The notes under the pieces: generated by a model
Told to the model about the DNA's origin: nothing
What the model saw: the letters and a program-made list of their open reading frames with translations, nothing else
Databases searched by the model: none
Shown: one piece after another, positions 53,905-62,913 of the stretch
Position numbering within the stretch: position 1 is the stretch's first letter
How the letters are laid out: each line of letters starts with the position of its first letter
Position numbers and translations under genes: made by a program
From: Bacteroidota bacterium
GTDB taxonomy: Bacteria; Bacteroidota; Ignavibacteria; SZUA-365
Assembly (NCBI GenBank): GCA_023432805.1
Contig: JAEYUG010000122.1
Span: forward strand, 1 to 63,148
Direction of reading: 5' to 3'
Length of the DNA stretch: 63,148 nt

Positions 53905-55455
53905 TCACCCTGCCTCGGCAATGGACGTTGCGGGGCTCTTCGCGAGCAGAAGCAGCATGCCGCAGCTGATCATGATGTCGGGATACTCGATATAGTGACG
54001 GAAGAGGGCGGTTATGCACACGGTCGTCAGAAGCAGCAGTGCTGCAGCCGCCCAGCTTCGACCCGCGACACACCCTGTCGCACATGCCCTGTACAAACGG
54101 CGGAGAAGTAAATACAGGACGATGGTTGCCAACCCGAATCCCAAGATGCCGAACTCCCGCACGGCAGCGATACTTCCGGACATCGTACGACCCATCGTGG
54201 AACTTCGCTGCACACGATAGGGTGGTGTGAACTGCGGTACGGTACCCACCTTGTCGAGCACGACTGCGTATCGCGGGTTCACCGTGTTCAGCCGTTGTGG
54301 AAGATTCGAATCCATCTCCCTGTATCGCAACGGCAGGCGAATGTCTGCGGCCTTGCTTCCGTGCGTACCCGGTCCCTCGCCAAAGAGCGCACGAAAAGGC
54401 TCGTTCACCACAACCTCCAACGAGGCGTGGAGGAGCACTGCCTTGCGTGTGTCTGCATACGGACCTCCACCAGAATACAATGTGCCGATGAGCGCTGCAG
54501 TGCCGAGCCCCAGAACGAGGAGGGTGACGGCCGCGAACACTCGCGCATGCATTCGCAGTTGGATTGCCTTCGTCAATGCAATTGTTGCGAGTAGAGTACC
54601 TAACAGAAGGCCCGGTACTGCATGCAGATTCTCCCCCATGAGAGAGGCGGCAAGGGCCGCGATCGAGAGCAGCAACCAGCGAGAGTTGCGCATCGAAACT
54701 GCATGGATCAGAAGCCCGACACCGAAAACTGCAAGCAGCAGGGATGAATAGTGCGCACTGGCAAGACTGGCCCAGTTGAAGTCGTAGGGCTGCTGCATGT
54801 CGGGCAGGGGGAACTTCGGAGTATCGATGCCAAACAGATCGGGATACACACGCAGCAGCGGTTGCAGCACGGAGAGGTACAACTGAGGCGCACCCGCAAG
54901 CAGGGGAAACACGAGGATGACTGCAGCCAGTGCCGCGGCCGCAAGCAGCACGCGCGCGCGCAGCCATGCGATGTCTTCTGCAGTGAACGGCAGCATGCCC
55001 AACAGTGCGATCCACAGTGGGACTGTGAGCCATCCTGCGGAGAAGATCGGGAAGCTGTACATGTCCGAACCGTCACCGAGCCGGAGCAGCCAGAGGAGCA
55101 GCAGGTAGGCGATGAAGACGAGCAGTGCGCCAGTGGCGCCGCGACGCAGTCGCGACCAGTGCATCCGCCAATCCTCACCCCGTCGCAACTGCGCACGAAC
55201 CAGGAGCCAGACAATGCCGAGCAACACGACAGCCGAGCTGATCGTGTGCATGGGTCCTAGAGATGCCACGAACACGGCGATTGCCAGCGCGCGCGGCGTG
55301 CGTGCCACTGCTGCGGCAAGCAGCGGGAGTGCAGCCATTAGCAGCGCGGTCCGGATTCCGTATACGGTGCCGAACATGGAATAGGGTGAATCCCGCAGCA
55401 CGGTGATGGCGAGCAGGTACAGAAAGACCGCAGCACCGAACGCACTCGGTTTCAT
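53905..55455 (-). CDS. O-antigen polymerase-like membrane protein (copy 2)
   Basis: The start is set at MKPSAFGAAVFLYLLAITV (55455); a TTG at 55497 overlapping the upstream stop is an alternative. The 516-residue protein has about a dozen hydrophobic helices. A large loop near 340-430 contains LFGEGPGTHGSKAADIRLPL and NPRYAVVLDKVGTVPQF. This is the general Wzy/O-antigen-polymerase layout, without a strong ligase signature. It is probably the partner of the flippase gene downstream. Confidence 0.75.
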   Translation of the reverse strand: MKPSAFGAAVFLYLLAITVLRDSPYSMFGTVYGIRTALLMAALPLLAAAVARTPRALAIAVFVASLGPMHTISSAVVLLGIVWLLVRAQLRRGEDWRMHWSRLRRGATGALLVFIAYLLLLWLLRLGDGSDMYSFPIFSAGWLTVPLWIALLGMLPFTAEDIAWLRARVLLAAAALAAVILVFPLLAGAPQLYLSVLQPLLRVYPDLFGIDTPKFPLPDMQQPYDFNWASLASAHYSSLLLAVFGVGLLIHAVSMRNSRWLLLSIAALAASLMGENLHAVPGLLLGTLLATIALTKAIQLRMHARVFAAVTLLVLGLGTAALIGTLYSGGGPYADTRKAVLLHASLEVVVNEPFRALFGEGPGTHGSKAADIRLPLRYREMDSNLPQRLNTVNPRYAVVLDKVGTVPQFTPPYRVQRSSTMGRTMSGSIAAVREFGILGFGLATIVLYLLLRRLYRACATGCVAGRSWAAAALLLLTTVCITALFRHYIEYPDIMISCGMLLLLAKSPATSIAEAG

Positions 55456-55493
55456 GATGCTGCTGCTCGAATACAGCCTCGATGAAGACGTGC

Positions 55494-56435
55494 TCAATCG
55501 GAACGGAGCGACCTGTAATGATCGATGGTGCAGCGGAGTCCTTCGGTGAAAGAAACCGAGGGTCGGTACTGCATCACCCGCGCGGCATTCTCGATCGAGG
55601 CGTAGGAGTGCTTGACATCCCCCAGCCGCGGTGCAGCATGCTCAGCCTCGATCGAGGTTCCCAGTTCGGCATTGATCTGAGCGACCAGCTGATTGAGCGT
55701 GATGCGGTCGTTGCAGGCGATGTTCATGATTGCCCCGGCAACTCCCTCGGTAACTGCCGCACGGAGATTGGCGTCTACGACGTTGGCGATGAAGGTGAAG
55801 TCCCGCGACTGCTCGCCATCCCCGAACACCATCGGCCGACGTCCCTCCCGCATGGCCGTGATGAAGCGCGGGATCACCGCGGAGTACTGGCTGGCGGGAT
55901 CCTGCCTCGGGCCGAAGACATTGAAGTAGCGCAGCGAGACCGTCTCCATGCCGTAGAGCGCGTGGAACACCTCCATGTACTTCTCGCCCGTCAGCTTCGA
56001 TACGGCGTAAGGCGAGAGGGGATTCGGCATCATCTCCTCGCTCTTCGGAAGCGCGGGGCTGTTGCCGTAAATCGATGAGGACGACGCGAAGACCACACGC
56101 GCGACGCCGTTGTCACGCGCGGCGCCGAGAATGTTCAGCGTGCCGTTCGTGTTCACTTCGTGTGTCGTGATGGGATCCACGATCGAGCGGGGCACCGAGG
56201 GCAGTGCGGCCTGGTGCAGTACTACGTCGATGCCCTTCATCGCCTGATGCACGATGTGGTACGAGCGGATGTCGCCCTCGACGAAGTCGAGATCATTGCG
56301 CCAGGGTGCGAGATTCTCCCTCTTGCCTGTGGAGAGGTTGTCCAGCACGCGCACGTCGTGGCCCTGCCGCAGCAGTTCTTCCACGAGATTCGAACCGATG
56401 AAACCGGCGCCGCCGGTCACGAGATATCTGGGCAT
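55494..56435 (-). CDS. SDR nucleotide-sugar epimerase, UDP-GlcNAc/Glc 4-epimerase type
   Basis: The start MPRYLVTGGAGFIGSNLVEE (56435) follows the upstream stop by one base; 313 residues. NAD motif GGAGFIGS, catalytic FASSSSIYGNSPALP and SPYAVSKLTGEKY, and LRYFNVFGPRQDPASQYSAV match WbpP/Gne-like 4-epimerases. The likely reaction is interconversion of UDP-GlcNAc and UDP-GalNAc or their uronate forms. Exact substrate is not determinable. Confidence 0.87.
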   Translation of the reverse strand: MPRYLVTGGAGFIGSNLVEELLRQGHDVRVLDNLSTGKRENLAPWRNDLDFVEGDIRSYHIVHQAMKGIDVVLHQAALPSVPRSIVDPITTHEVNTNGTLNILGAARDNGVARVVFASSSSIYGNSPALPKSEEMMPNPLSPYAVSKLTGEKYMEVFHALYGMETVSLRYFNVFGPRQDPASQYSAVIPRFITAMREGRRPMVFGDGEQSRDFTFIANVVDANLRAAVTEGVAGAIMNIACNDRITLNQLVAQINAELGTSIEAEHAAPRLGDVKHSYASIENAARVMQYRPSVSFTEGLRCTIDHYRSLRSD

Positions 56436-56436
56436 G

Positions 56437-57426
56437 TCACGAACTGAATGAAGTGGTGGTGGCTGCTTCGACGACGACGGTCTGCTGCTGCATCGACTGC
56501 CATTGCCGTCTGATGCCCTCAGCAAGCGGCACCGACGGGTGAAAACCGAAGAGGCGTGCAGCCCGCGAGGTGTCTGCAGAGGTCATCCGCACATCCCCCT
56601 CGGGCACGGGCACGTGCCTGCGTTCGAGGGTCCTTCCGCTCACCTGTTCGACGATGTCGAGCACCTCGTGCAGTGCATGCGCATGCGCACCGCCGATATT
56701 CGCGATCTCGTAGCCCTGCACCCGCGGCAGGGCGGCGACGACACCTCGGACGATGTCGTCCACATACGTAAAATCGCGCATCATCGATCCGTCGCCGTAC
56801 ACGGTCACGACTTCATCGACATGCGCGGCGCGCAGGAAGCGTGCGATGGCCATCTCGGGGCGCTGGCCGGGTCCGTACACGGTGAAGAAGCGGAGGCACC
56901 AGATGTTCATGCCGCATGTGTGCACGTAACTGTGACAGAGCAGCTCGCCCGCCTTCTTGGTGGCGGCATAGGGCGAGATGGGATGGTCGACGGGGTCGTC
57001 TTCCGAGAAGGGCACCTTCTCCTGATTGCCGTATACACTCGACGACGAGGCGAAGAGCATGTGCCGCACGTCCGCGTCATGCATGGCCTCGAGCAACGTG
57101 GCCGTGCCCGTCACGTTCACGTCCGCATACAGCACGGGCTGTTCGATCGAGGGACGCACGCCCGCCCGTGCGGCGAGATGCACGACGCTCTCGATCGCGT
57201 GCGCGCGGAACAGCGCATCCAGTGCTGCGCGGTCGCGGATGTCGCCTTCGATGAAGCGGAAGCGAGCATGCTCCTGCAACGATGCGAGGTTCGCACGCTT
57301 GATGCGCACGTCGTAGAAGTCGTCGAGATTGTCGTAAGCGATCACCTCGCGACCCTCGCGCAGCAGCGCGCGGCAAAGATGCGAGCCGATGAAGCCGGCG
57401 CCGCCAGTCACGAGCACGGTGCTCAT
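56437..57426 (-). CDS. SDR epimerase, UDP-glucuronate 4-epimerase-like
   Basis: The start MSTVLVTGGAGFIGSHLCRA (57426) overlaps the rmlC stop (ATGA); 329 residues. Motifs are YDNLDDFYDVRIKRANLASL, HLAARAGVRPSIEQPVLYAD, LFASSSSVYGNQEKVPFSED, SPYAATKKAGELLCHSY and RFFTVYGPGQRPEMAI. The RAGVRPS and VYGPWGRPDMA-like blocks are typical of UDP-glucuronate 4-epimerase-type enzymes. A product such as UDP-galacturonate would be a natural substrate for the asnB-type amidotransferases; that link is speculative. Confidence 0.82.
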   Translation of the reverse strand: MSTVLVTGGAGFIGSHLCRALLREGREVIAYDNLDDFYDVRIKRANLASLQEHARFRFIEGDIRDRAALDALFRAHAIESVVHLAARAGVRPSIEQPVLYADVNVTGTATLLEAMHDADVRHMLFASSSSVYGNQEKVPFSEDDPVDHPISPYAATKKAGELLCHSYVHTCGMNIWCLRFFTVYGPGQRPEMAIARFLRAAHVDEVVTVYGDGSMMRDFTYVDDIVRGVVAALPRVQGYEIANIGGAHAHALHEVLDIVEQVSGRTLERRHVPVPEGDVRMTSADTSRAARLFGFHPSVPLAEGIRRQWQSMQQQTVVVEAATTTSFSS

Positions 57427-57989
57427 GCGGTCACTCCGTCGCTGTAGACCGGCAGCGTCGCGATCTCGCGCAGATACAGTGCATGGGCGTCCTTGGCAGA
57501 CAACACCGGGGCGCCGTCGAGGGGCCAGGCGATGCCGATGACGGGGTCGTCCCAGCGGACCGCGAACTCCGTTTCGGGGTGGTAGTACTCGGTGCACTTG
57601 TACACGATGTCGGCGATGTCGCTCGTGACGTAGAATCCATGCGCGCAGCCGGCGGGGATCCACAGCTGCCGGCGGTTCTCCTCCGACAGTTCGCAACCGT
57701 ACCACGCGCCGAAGGTGGGCGAGCCCTTGCGCATGTCGACGGCCACGTCGAACACGGCGCCGCGCACCGCACGCACGAGCTTGCCCTGACCGAAGGGATG
57801 CTGGATGTGGAGTCCTCGCAGGATCCCCTTCCGCGACCGCGACGTGTTCTCCTGCACGAAGGTGCCGGGGATCCCATGTGCCTCGAACACGTTCGAGCGC
57901 ATTGTCTCGAAGAAGAAGCCGCGCTCGTCGCCGTGCACGAGCGGATCGATGCACACGACGCCCGGGATGTCCATCGGCGTGAAGGTCAT
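57423..57989 (-). CDS. rfbC: dTDP-4-dehydrorhamnose 3,5-epimerase (RmlC)
   Basis: The 188-residue cupin enzyme has VHGDERGFFFETMRSNVFEA, FVQENTSRSRKGILRGLHIQ (catalytic His; Tyr of LRGLHYQ replaced by Ile) and RRQLWIPAGCAHGFYVTSDI. It inverts C3 and C5 of dTDP-4-keto-6-deoxyglucose. RmlA lies three genes upstream, but RmlB and RmlD are not in the window, so a complete rhamnose pathway would need genes elsewhere. It overlaps both neighbours by four bases. Confidence 0.9.
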   Translation of the reverse strand: MTFTPMDIPGVVCIDPLVHGDERGFFFETMRSNVFEAHGIPGTFVQENTSRSRKGILRGLHIQHPFGQGKLVRAVRGAVFDVAVDMRKGSPTFGAWYGCELSEENRRQLWIPAGCAHGFYVTSDIADIVYKCTEYYHPETEFAVRWDDPVIGIAWPLDGAPVLSAKDAHALYLREIATLPVYSDGVTA

Positions 57990-58648
57990 TGCATTGAGCT
58001 TCTGAAGTGGTCGTAGGGTTGCGTGCCCGTGCGCAGGTGTTCCGGCAGCGGGGCCTCTTCGTCGAGATCGAGGCAGCGCATGCGTCCCTCATGCACTGCA
58101 TACCGGTAGCCACTCTCGGGGCAGGTGTACACACCCTCGGCGTCCCGGTGCTGCAGACGATGACCATGCCGGCTCATCCAGCCCTGCTGCGTCGCGGGCA
58201 CGCCGAGCACCAGCGCGTAGTCGGGCACGTCTCGCGTGACCACCGCACCCGCCGCCACGAAGGCGTAGCGTCCGACAGTCACGCCGCAGACGATCGTGGC
58301 GTTCGCCCCGATCGTGCAGCCCCGCCGCAGCAGCGTGCGCTCGTAGAGCGCTTGGCGCAGCACCTGCGAGCGTGGATTCGTGACATTCGTGAGCACGCAG
58401 GAGGGACCCAGAAACACGTCGTCCTCGACCACCGTGCCGGTGTACACCGACACGTTGTTTTGGATCTTCACGTGCGAGCCTATTACCACGTCGTTCGCGA
58501 TGTTCACGTTCTGACCCAGCACGCAGTGGCGTCCGATGGTCGCGCCGCGCTGCACGTGGCTGAAGTGCCAGATCTTCGTGCCGGCGCCGATCGAGCAGCC
58601 CTCATCCACGTACGCGGATTCGTGGCGGAAGTACCCTTCCTCACTCAT
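57986..58648 (-). CDS. Left-handed beta-helix N-acetyltransferase, WlbB/WbpD-like
   Basis: The start MSEEGYFRHESAYVDEGCSI (58648) overlaps the oxidoreductase stop by eight bases; 220 residues. Hexapeptide repeats run from IGAGTKIWHFSHVQRGATIG through VLGQNVNIANDVVIGSHVKI to VGRYAFVAAGAVVTRDVPDY. KIQNNVSVYTG and FLGPSCVLTNVTNPR are WbpD/WlbB hallmarks. It should acetylate a 3-amino nucleotide sugar made by the adjacent WlbA- and WlbC-like enzymes. The last ~50 residues (with CPESGYRY) form an extra tail. Confidence 0.87.
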   Translation of the reverse strand: MSEEGYFRHESAYVDEGCSIGAGTKIWHFSHVQRGATIGRHCVLGQNVNIANDVVIGSHVKIQNNVSVYTGTVVEDDVFLGPSCVLTNVTNPRSQVLRQALYERTLLRRGCTIGANATIVCGVTVGRYAFVAAGAVVTRDVPDYALVLGVPATQQGWMSRHGHRLQHRDAEGVYTCPESGYRYAVHEGRMRCLDLDEEAPLPEHLRTGTQPYDHFRSSMQ

Positions 58649-59576
58649 GGCTGTGCCACCAGGGGGTTGCGGGGGATGCGACCGGCGCGCTGCGCAGGGC
58701 ATGGACCAGCTCGATCGAGGCACGCGCATCCGCGATGCGGAAGCCCTCTCCGGCGAGAGTCGCGCGATACACCTCGGTGTGCAGGTCGGTCATGCCTGTG
58801 GTGAAATCGACGTCCTCATCGTCGATGCACAGCAGGCGCAGCGTGCCGCGGTTCTCTGCACGCGCATCGGCGGGCAAGTCCTGCGGCCGGATGGAGAGTT
58901 CCCACCGCACGTCGGCATGGGCGAGGTCGAGCAATCCCGCCGCGTGGTCGGGCTCGTGCAGATGCATGGCCGCCGAGCGCATCGAACCGAAGAGCCAGAG
59001 CAGCAGGTCGAAGAGGTGGATGCCGATATTCGTGAGCATGCCGCCGGAGCGCTCGGCGCTGCCCTTCCACGAGTAGCGGTACCAGGGTCCGCGCGGCGTG
59101 ATATAGCGCAGCGTGACTGACGGACGATGCGCGTTGCCGCCCTGCATCCGCTCGCGCAGGGCGCGCAGCACGGGATGCAGGCGCAGCTGCAAAATGGTGT
59201 GGATGCGGGCAGAGGATTCCCGCTCGAGTTCCTCGAGCGCATCGAGGTTCCAAGGATTGATCACGAGCGGCTTCTCGCAAAGCGCATCCGCGCCAATGCG
59301 CAGGGCCTGGCGGATATGCGCGTCGTGCAGGTGGTTCGGTGCGCAGATGCTCACCACGTGCACGCGCCGGTCCTCGGGCGCGCGGCGCAGTTTCTCGAGA
59401 TGGCGGTCGAAGCGCTCGTACTCGGTGAAGAAGGCGGTGTCCGGAAAGTAGCTGTCGAGGATGCCGACGCTGTCGTGGGGATCGCAGGCGGCGACGAGCC
59501 GGTGGCCCGTGTCGCGGATGGCCTTCATGTGCCGGGGGGCGATGTAGCCGGCGGCTCCCGTGAGGGCGAAGTTCAT
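58641..59576 (-). CDS. Gfo/Idh oxidoreductase, WlbA/WbpB-like
   Basis: The start MNFALTGAAGYIAPRHMKAI (59576) overlaps the rmlA stop (ATGA); 311 residues. LVAACDPHDSVGILDSYFPD and DALCEKPLVINPWNLDALEE are typical of UDP-N-acetyl-2-amino-2-deoxyglucuronate 3-oxidases. Family members make the 3-keto sugar that WlbC aminates and WlbB acetylates, giving 2,3-diacetamido-2,3-dideoxy-glucuronate. All three enzymes are present here within 3 kb. The 6-dehydrogenase (WbpA) and C2 epimerase (WbpI) are not seen. Confidence 0.86.
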   Translation of the reverse strand: MNFALTGAAGYIAPRHMKAIRDTGHRLVAACDPHDSVGILDSYFPDTAFFTEYERFDRHLEKLRRAPEDRRVHVVSICAPNHLHDAHIRQALRIGADALCEKPLVINPWNLDALEELERESSARIHTILQLRLHPVLRALRERMQGGNAHRPSVTLRYITPRGPWYRYSWKGSAERSGGMLTNIGIHLFDLLLWLFGSMRSAAMHLHEPDHAAGLLDLAHADVRWELSIRPQDLPADARAENRGTLRLLCIDDEDVDFTTGMTDLHTEVYRATLAGEGFRIADARASIELVHALRSAPVASPATPWWHSHE

Positions 59577-60454
59577 GCGCGCGGGGCCTCCTGTGCGAGG
59601 AGGTCCAGCAGGTATTGGCCGTAGGGATTCTTCCGCATCGGTTCTGCGAGTCGCTGCAGCTGCGCGTCGTCGATGAAACCCATGCGCCAGGCCACCTCTT
59701 CGGGGCAGCCGATCTTGAGCCCTTGCCGTTGCTCGATGGTCTCGATGAACATCGAGGCCTGCAGCAGCGATTCGTGCGTGCCGGTGTCGAGCCAGGCAGT
59801 ACCGCGGCTCAGCACCTCGACTGAGAGCTCGCCGCGTTCGAGATAGATACGGTTGAGGTCGGTGATCTCCAGCTCGCCCCGCTGCGAGGGCGCGAGCGAG
59901 CGGGCGAAGGCGCTGGCGCGACCGTCGTAAAAGTACAGGCCGGGTATCGCGAAGCGGGAGCGGGGTCGCGTGGGTTTCTCTTCGAGCGAGATGGCGCGGC
60001 CCTCGGCGTCGAACTCGACCACGCCGTAGCGTTCGGGGTCCCGCACCGCGTAGGCGAAGATGCATCCGCCCTGCTCGAGGGCGGCGGCGGACTGCAGCTT
60101 CCGTGCGAGGTCACCGGCATGGAAGAGATTGTCGCCGAGAATCAGGCACGAGGGTTCGCCCCCGATGAATTCCTCACCGATGATGAAGGCCTGGGCGAGT
60201 CCATCGGGGGAGGGCTGCTCCGCATAGTCGAGGCGGATGCCGAAGGCGCTGCCGTCCCCGAGCAGCTCGCGGAAGCGGGGTAGATCCTGCGGCGTGGAAA
60301 TGAGCAGGATCTCGCGCAGGCCCGCGAGCATGAGCGTGGTCAGCGGATAGTAGATCATCGGCTTGTCGTAGACCGGCAGCAGCTGCTTGCTCACGACGCG
60401 CGTGAGCGGGTGCAGGCGTGTGCCGGATCCCCCGGCGAGGAGGATGCCTCTCAT
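59573..60454 (-). CDS. rfbA: Glucose-1-phosphate thymidylyltransferase (RmlA)
   Basis: The start MRGILLAGGSGTRLHPLTRV (60454) overlaps the aminotransferase stop; the 293-residue length is standard. The nucleotide site GGSGTRLHPLT, SKQLLPVYDKPMIYYPLTTL and LDTGTHESLLQASMFIETIE are RmlA signatures. It makes dTDP-glucose from dTTP and glucose-1-phosphate. With RmlC it suggests a dTDP-6-deoxy sugar branch. Confidence 0.94.
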   Translation of the reverse strand: MRGILLAGGSGTRLHPLTRVVSKQLLPVYDKPMIYYPLTTLMLAGLREILLISTPQDLPRFRELLGDGSAFGIRLDYAEQPSPDGLAQAFIIGEEFIGGEPSCLILGDNLFHAGDLARKLQSAAALEQGGCIFAYAVRDPERYGVVEFDAEGRAISLEEKPTRPRSRFAIPGLYFYDGRASAFARSLAPSQRGELEITDLNRIYLERGELSVEVLSRGTAWLDTGTHESLLQASMFIETIEQRQGLKIGCPEEVAWRMGFIDDAQLQRLAEPMRKNPYGQYLLDLLAQEAPRA

Positions 60455-61635
60455 GCGCTCACGAACCCCACGATGGCATCGACGACGTACTGCTTCATCT
60501 CGTCGGTGAGCTCGGGGTAGATCGGCAGCGAGAGGATGCCGGCAGCCGCGGTGTCGGCGTGTGGAAAGGCGTTCGCGCTGGACGGCACGTCTGCGAAGCA
60601 CTCCTGCCGGTGGAAGGGTACGGGGTAGTAGATCTCGCAGCCGATGTCTTTCGAACGCAGATGCGCGACGAGTCCGTCGCGGTTCTGCATGCGGATGCTG
60701 TACTGGTTCCAGATGTGCACGAAGTCGTGGCCGCTGTGGGCATGCACGCTCGCGGGCAGCAGCACGCGGTTGGCACCGTCGAAGGAAGCCATGCCCGGAT
60801 GCGTGGCCACGCCGGCCTCGATGAGCGCTCGGGTGTAGTAGGCTGCATTGCGCTGCCTGCCTTTGCTCCATTCCGCCAGATGAGGGAGCTTGACGTTGAG
60901 CACGGCCGCCTGCAGGGCGTCGATGCGGAAGTTGCCGCCGATCACCTTGTGATGGTACTTCGGCTCGCCGCCGTGCACGCGCATGATCTCGATGCGGTGC
61001 GCGAGTGCGTCGTCGTCGGTCGTGATGATGCCGCCGTCGCCGAAGCAGCCGAGGTTCTTGCTTGGGAAGAAGCAAAAGCAGCCGACGGTGCCGATCGATC
61101 CCACGCGGCGGCCGTCGCGGTATTGCGTGCCGATGGCCTGCGCGGCATCCTCGATCACGTACAGGCCGTGTCGGGTGGCGATCTCCATGATCGCATCCAT
61201 GTCGGCGCTCTGGCCGAAGAGATGCACGGGTACGATGGCGCGGACGCGGAGTCCCGCACGCGTGGCCTCGTCGATGGCCTGCTCTATGGCGGCGGGATCG
61301 AGGTTGTATGTCGACAGTTCGCAATCCACGAACACCGGGGTCGCCTGGAGCCGTGCAACCACACCGGCCGTGGCGAAAAAGGAGAAGGTCGGGACGATCA
61401 CCGCATCGCCCGGACCGATGTCCAGCGCCATCATGGCGAGCAGCAGGGCATCCGTGCCCGACGAGACGCCGATGGCGTGGCGCGTGCCGATGTATGCGGC
61501 GATGCTCTCTTCGAGCTGCTTCACATCGGGACCGAGAATGAAATACTGGCTCTCCGCGACGCGGATGAGCGCGGCATCCAGTTCCTCCTTCAGGGGACGG
61601 TACTGGGCCTTGAGATCGAGCAGGGGTACGTGCAT
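60451..61635 (-). CDS. DegT/DnrJ/EryC1 aminotransferase (copy 2), WlbC/WbpE-like
   Basis: The 394-residue PLP enzyme begins MHVPLLDLKAQYRPLKEELD. It has YVIEDAAQAIGTQYRDGRRV (PLP Asp) and the Schiff-base Lys in CFFPSKNLGCFGDGGIITTD. The N-terminal PLLDL and FFPSKNLG motifs are typical of the WbpE/WlbC C3-aminotransferase branch, unlike copy 1, which has FYANK. It acts with the adjacent WlbA- and WlbB-like genes. Confidence 0.9.
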   Translation of the reverse strand: MHVPLLDLKAQYRPLKEELDAALIRVAESQYFILGPDVKQLEESIAAYIGTRHAIGVSSGTDALLLAMMALDIGPGDAVIVPTFSFFATAGVVARLQATPVFVDCELSTYNLDPAAIEQAIDEATRAGLRVRAIVPVHLFGQSADMDAIMEIATRHGLYVIEDAAQAIGTQYRDGRRVGSIGTVGCFCFFPSKNLGCFGDGGIITTDDDALAHRIEIMRVHGGEPKYHHKVIGGNFRIDALQAAVLNVKLPHLAEWSKGRQRNAAYYTRALIEAGVATHPGMASFDGANRVLLPASVHAHSGHDFVHIWNQYSIRMQNRDGLVAHLRSKDIGCEIYYPVPFHRQECFADVPSSANAFPHADTAAAGILSLPIYPELTDEMKQYVVDAIVGFVSA

Positions 61636-61649
61636 GTGCGTGTGATGTG

Positions 61650-62621
61650 TCAGTGCTGCAGTGCGTCCATGTCGGCGTCGACCATCAGCTCGACGAGTTC
61701 ACGGAACGTGGTGGTCGCCTTCCAGCCGAGGTCTTTCTCAGCGCGGGCGGGGTTGCCGAGCAGGATGTCGACCTCGGCGGGACGGTAGAACAGCGGATCG
61801 ACGACGACGAACTCGCGCCAGTCCAGGCCGACGCGCGCGAAGGCCACCTCGCAGAACTCCTGCACGGTGTGTGTCTCGCCGGTGGCGATCACGTAGTCCT
61901 TCGGCTCGTCCTGCTGCAGGATGCGCCACATGGCTTCGACGTACTCCTTCGCATAGCCCCAGTCCCGCTTCGCATCGAGATTGCCGAGACGCAGTTCGCG
62001 CGACCTACCGTGCTTGATGCGTGCGACGGTGGCGCTGATCTTGCGTGTCACGAACTCGTAGCCGCGGCGGGGACTCTCGTGATTGTACAGGATGCCACTC
62101 GCGGCCTTGAGACCATACGCCTCTCGGTAATTCCGCGTAAGATCGAAGCCCGCAACCTTGGTGATGCCGTAGGCCGAACGGGGATGAAAGGCCGTGTCTT
62201 CGTTCTGCGGCACCTCATGTACCTTGCCGAACATCTCACTTGACCCCGCAAAGTAGAAGCGGCACTCCGGTGCCATCTGCCTGATCGCAGACAACATGTA
62301 ATGCGTGCCGTTGATGTTCGTATTGAAGGTCGAGAACTCGTCTTCGAACGAGTAGCTGACAAAGCTCTGCGCGGCGAGGTGGTAGCACTCGTCAGGCTTG
62401 ACGTCACGCACCACGTTGAAGATGCTCGGGTAGCTCTCGAGCGAGGCCGCATGCAGCTGCACATGTGGCTGCAGATGCCTGATGCGCCCGAGCCTGTGCT
62501 CGGGATCCTCGATTGCTACTCGTCTGACAAGCCCGTGCACCTCGTAGCCCCTCTCGAGCAGCAGCTCGGCAAGATAGCTACCGTCCTGACCTGTGATACC
62601 GGTGATTAGCGCAACCTTCAT
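61650..62621 (-). CDS. gmd: Gmd-like nucleotide-sugar 4,6-dehydratase (copy 2)
   Basis: The 323-residue SDR enzyme starts MKVALITGITGQDGSYLAEL. It keeps FAGSSEMFGKVHEVPQNEDT with SAYGITKVAGFDL as catalytic motifs, NHESPRRGYEFVTRKIS and LGNLDAKRDWGYAKEYVEAM. It differs from copy 1 at the substrate loop (RRVAIEDPEHRLGRI versus RRSSSFNTGRI) and lacks the C-terminal insert, matching the shorter Gmd form that often partners with reductases such as Rmd. It is the first gene of the right-hand block. Confidence 0.88.
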   Translation of the reverse strand: MKVALITGITGQDGSYLAELLLERGYEVHGLVRRVAIEDPEHRLGRIRHLQPHVQLHAASLESYPSIFNVVRDVKPDECYHLAAQSFVSYSFEDEFSTFNTNINGTHYMLSAIRQMAPECRFYFAGSSEMFGKVHEVPQNEDTAFHPRSAYGITKVAGFDLTRNYREAYGLKAASGILYNHESPRRGYEFVTRKISATVARIKHGRSRELRLGNLDAKRDWGYAKEYVEAMWRILQQDEPKDYVIATGETHTVQEFCEVAFARVGLDWREFVVVDPLFYRPAEVDILLGNPARAEKDLGWKATTTFRELVELMVDADMDALQH

Positions 62622-62913
62622 CTTCTACTTCGATTTACATTTTGATAAGGACATCTTCAACAGCGTCGTCATCATGAACCTCAATCAGGAATTCGTACTA
62701 TTGATATGGAGTGGCACAAATGAGGCGAAGAACTGAACATCAAACGACATTCCTGGACTACTTACGAACACCAGTAGTGTCCGGACGTTTGCGTGAATCA
62801 TCCTTGTAACATATTGTCATTCTTAGAGATGCACGACTTTGAGGGCGTACACGACTTGAAGTTTTCGCCGTGTAGTTTGTATCCTTCTTCATCAAGGAAG
62901 GAGGACCGAACGG
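62622..62913. other. Gene-free leader between gmd copy 2 and the right-edge transposase
   Basis: This 292-bp gap should hold the promoter of the minus-strand gmd operon and the left end of the IS4-type element. I see no convincing coding frame, tRNA or terminator. A likely element end begins near 62775 (agtgtccggacgttt), but the right end is outside the window so the terminal repeat cannot be confirmed. Confidence 0.45.

Noticed and set aside
59577..60065. Upstream extension of the WlbA-like frame
   Set aside because: It is Arg-rich out-of-frame translation of rmlA; the ATG at 59576 overlaps the rmlA stop and matches the family N-terminus.
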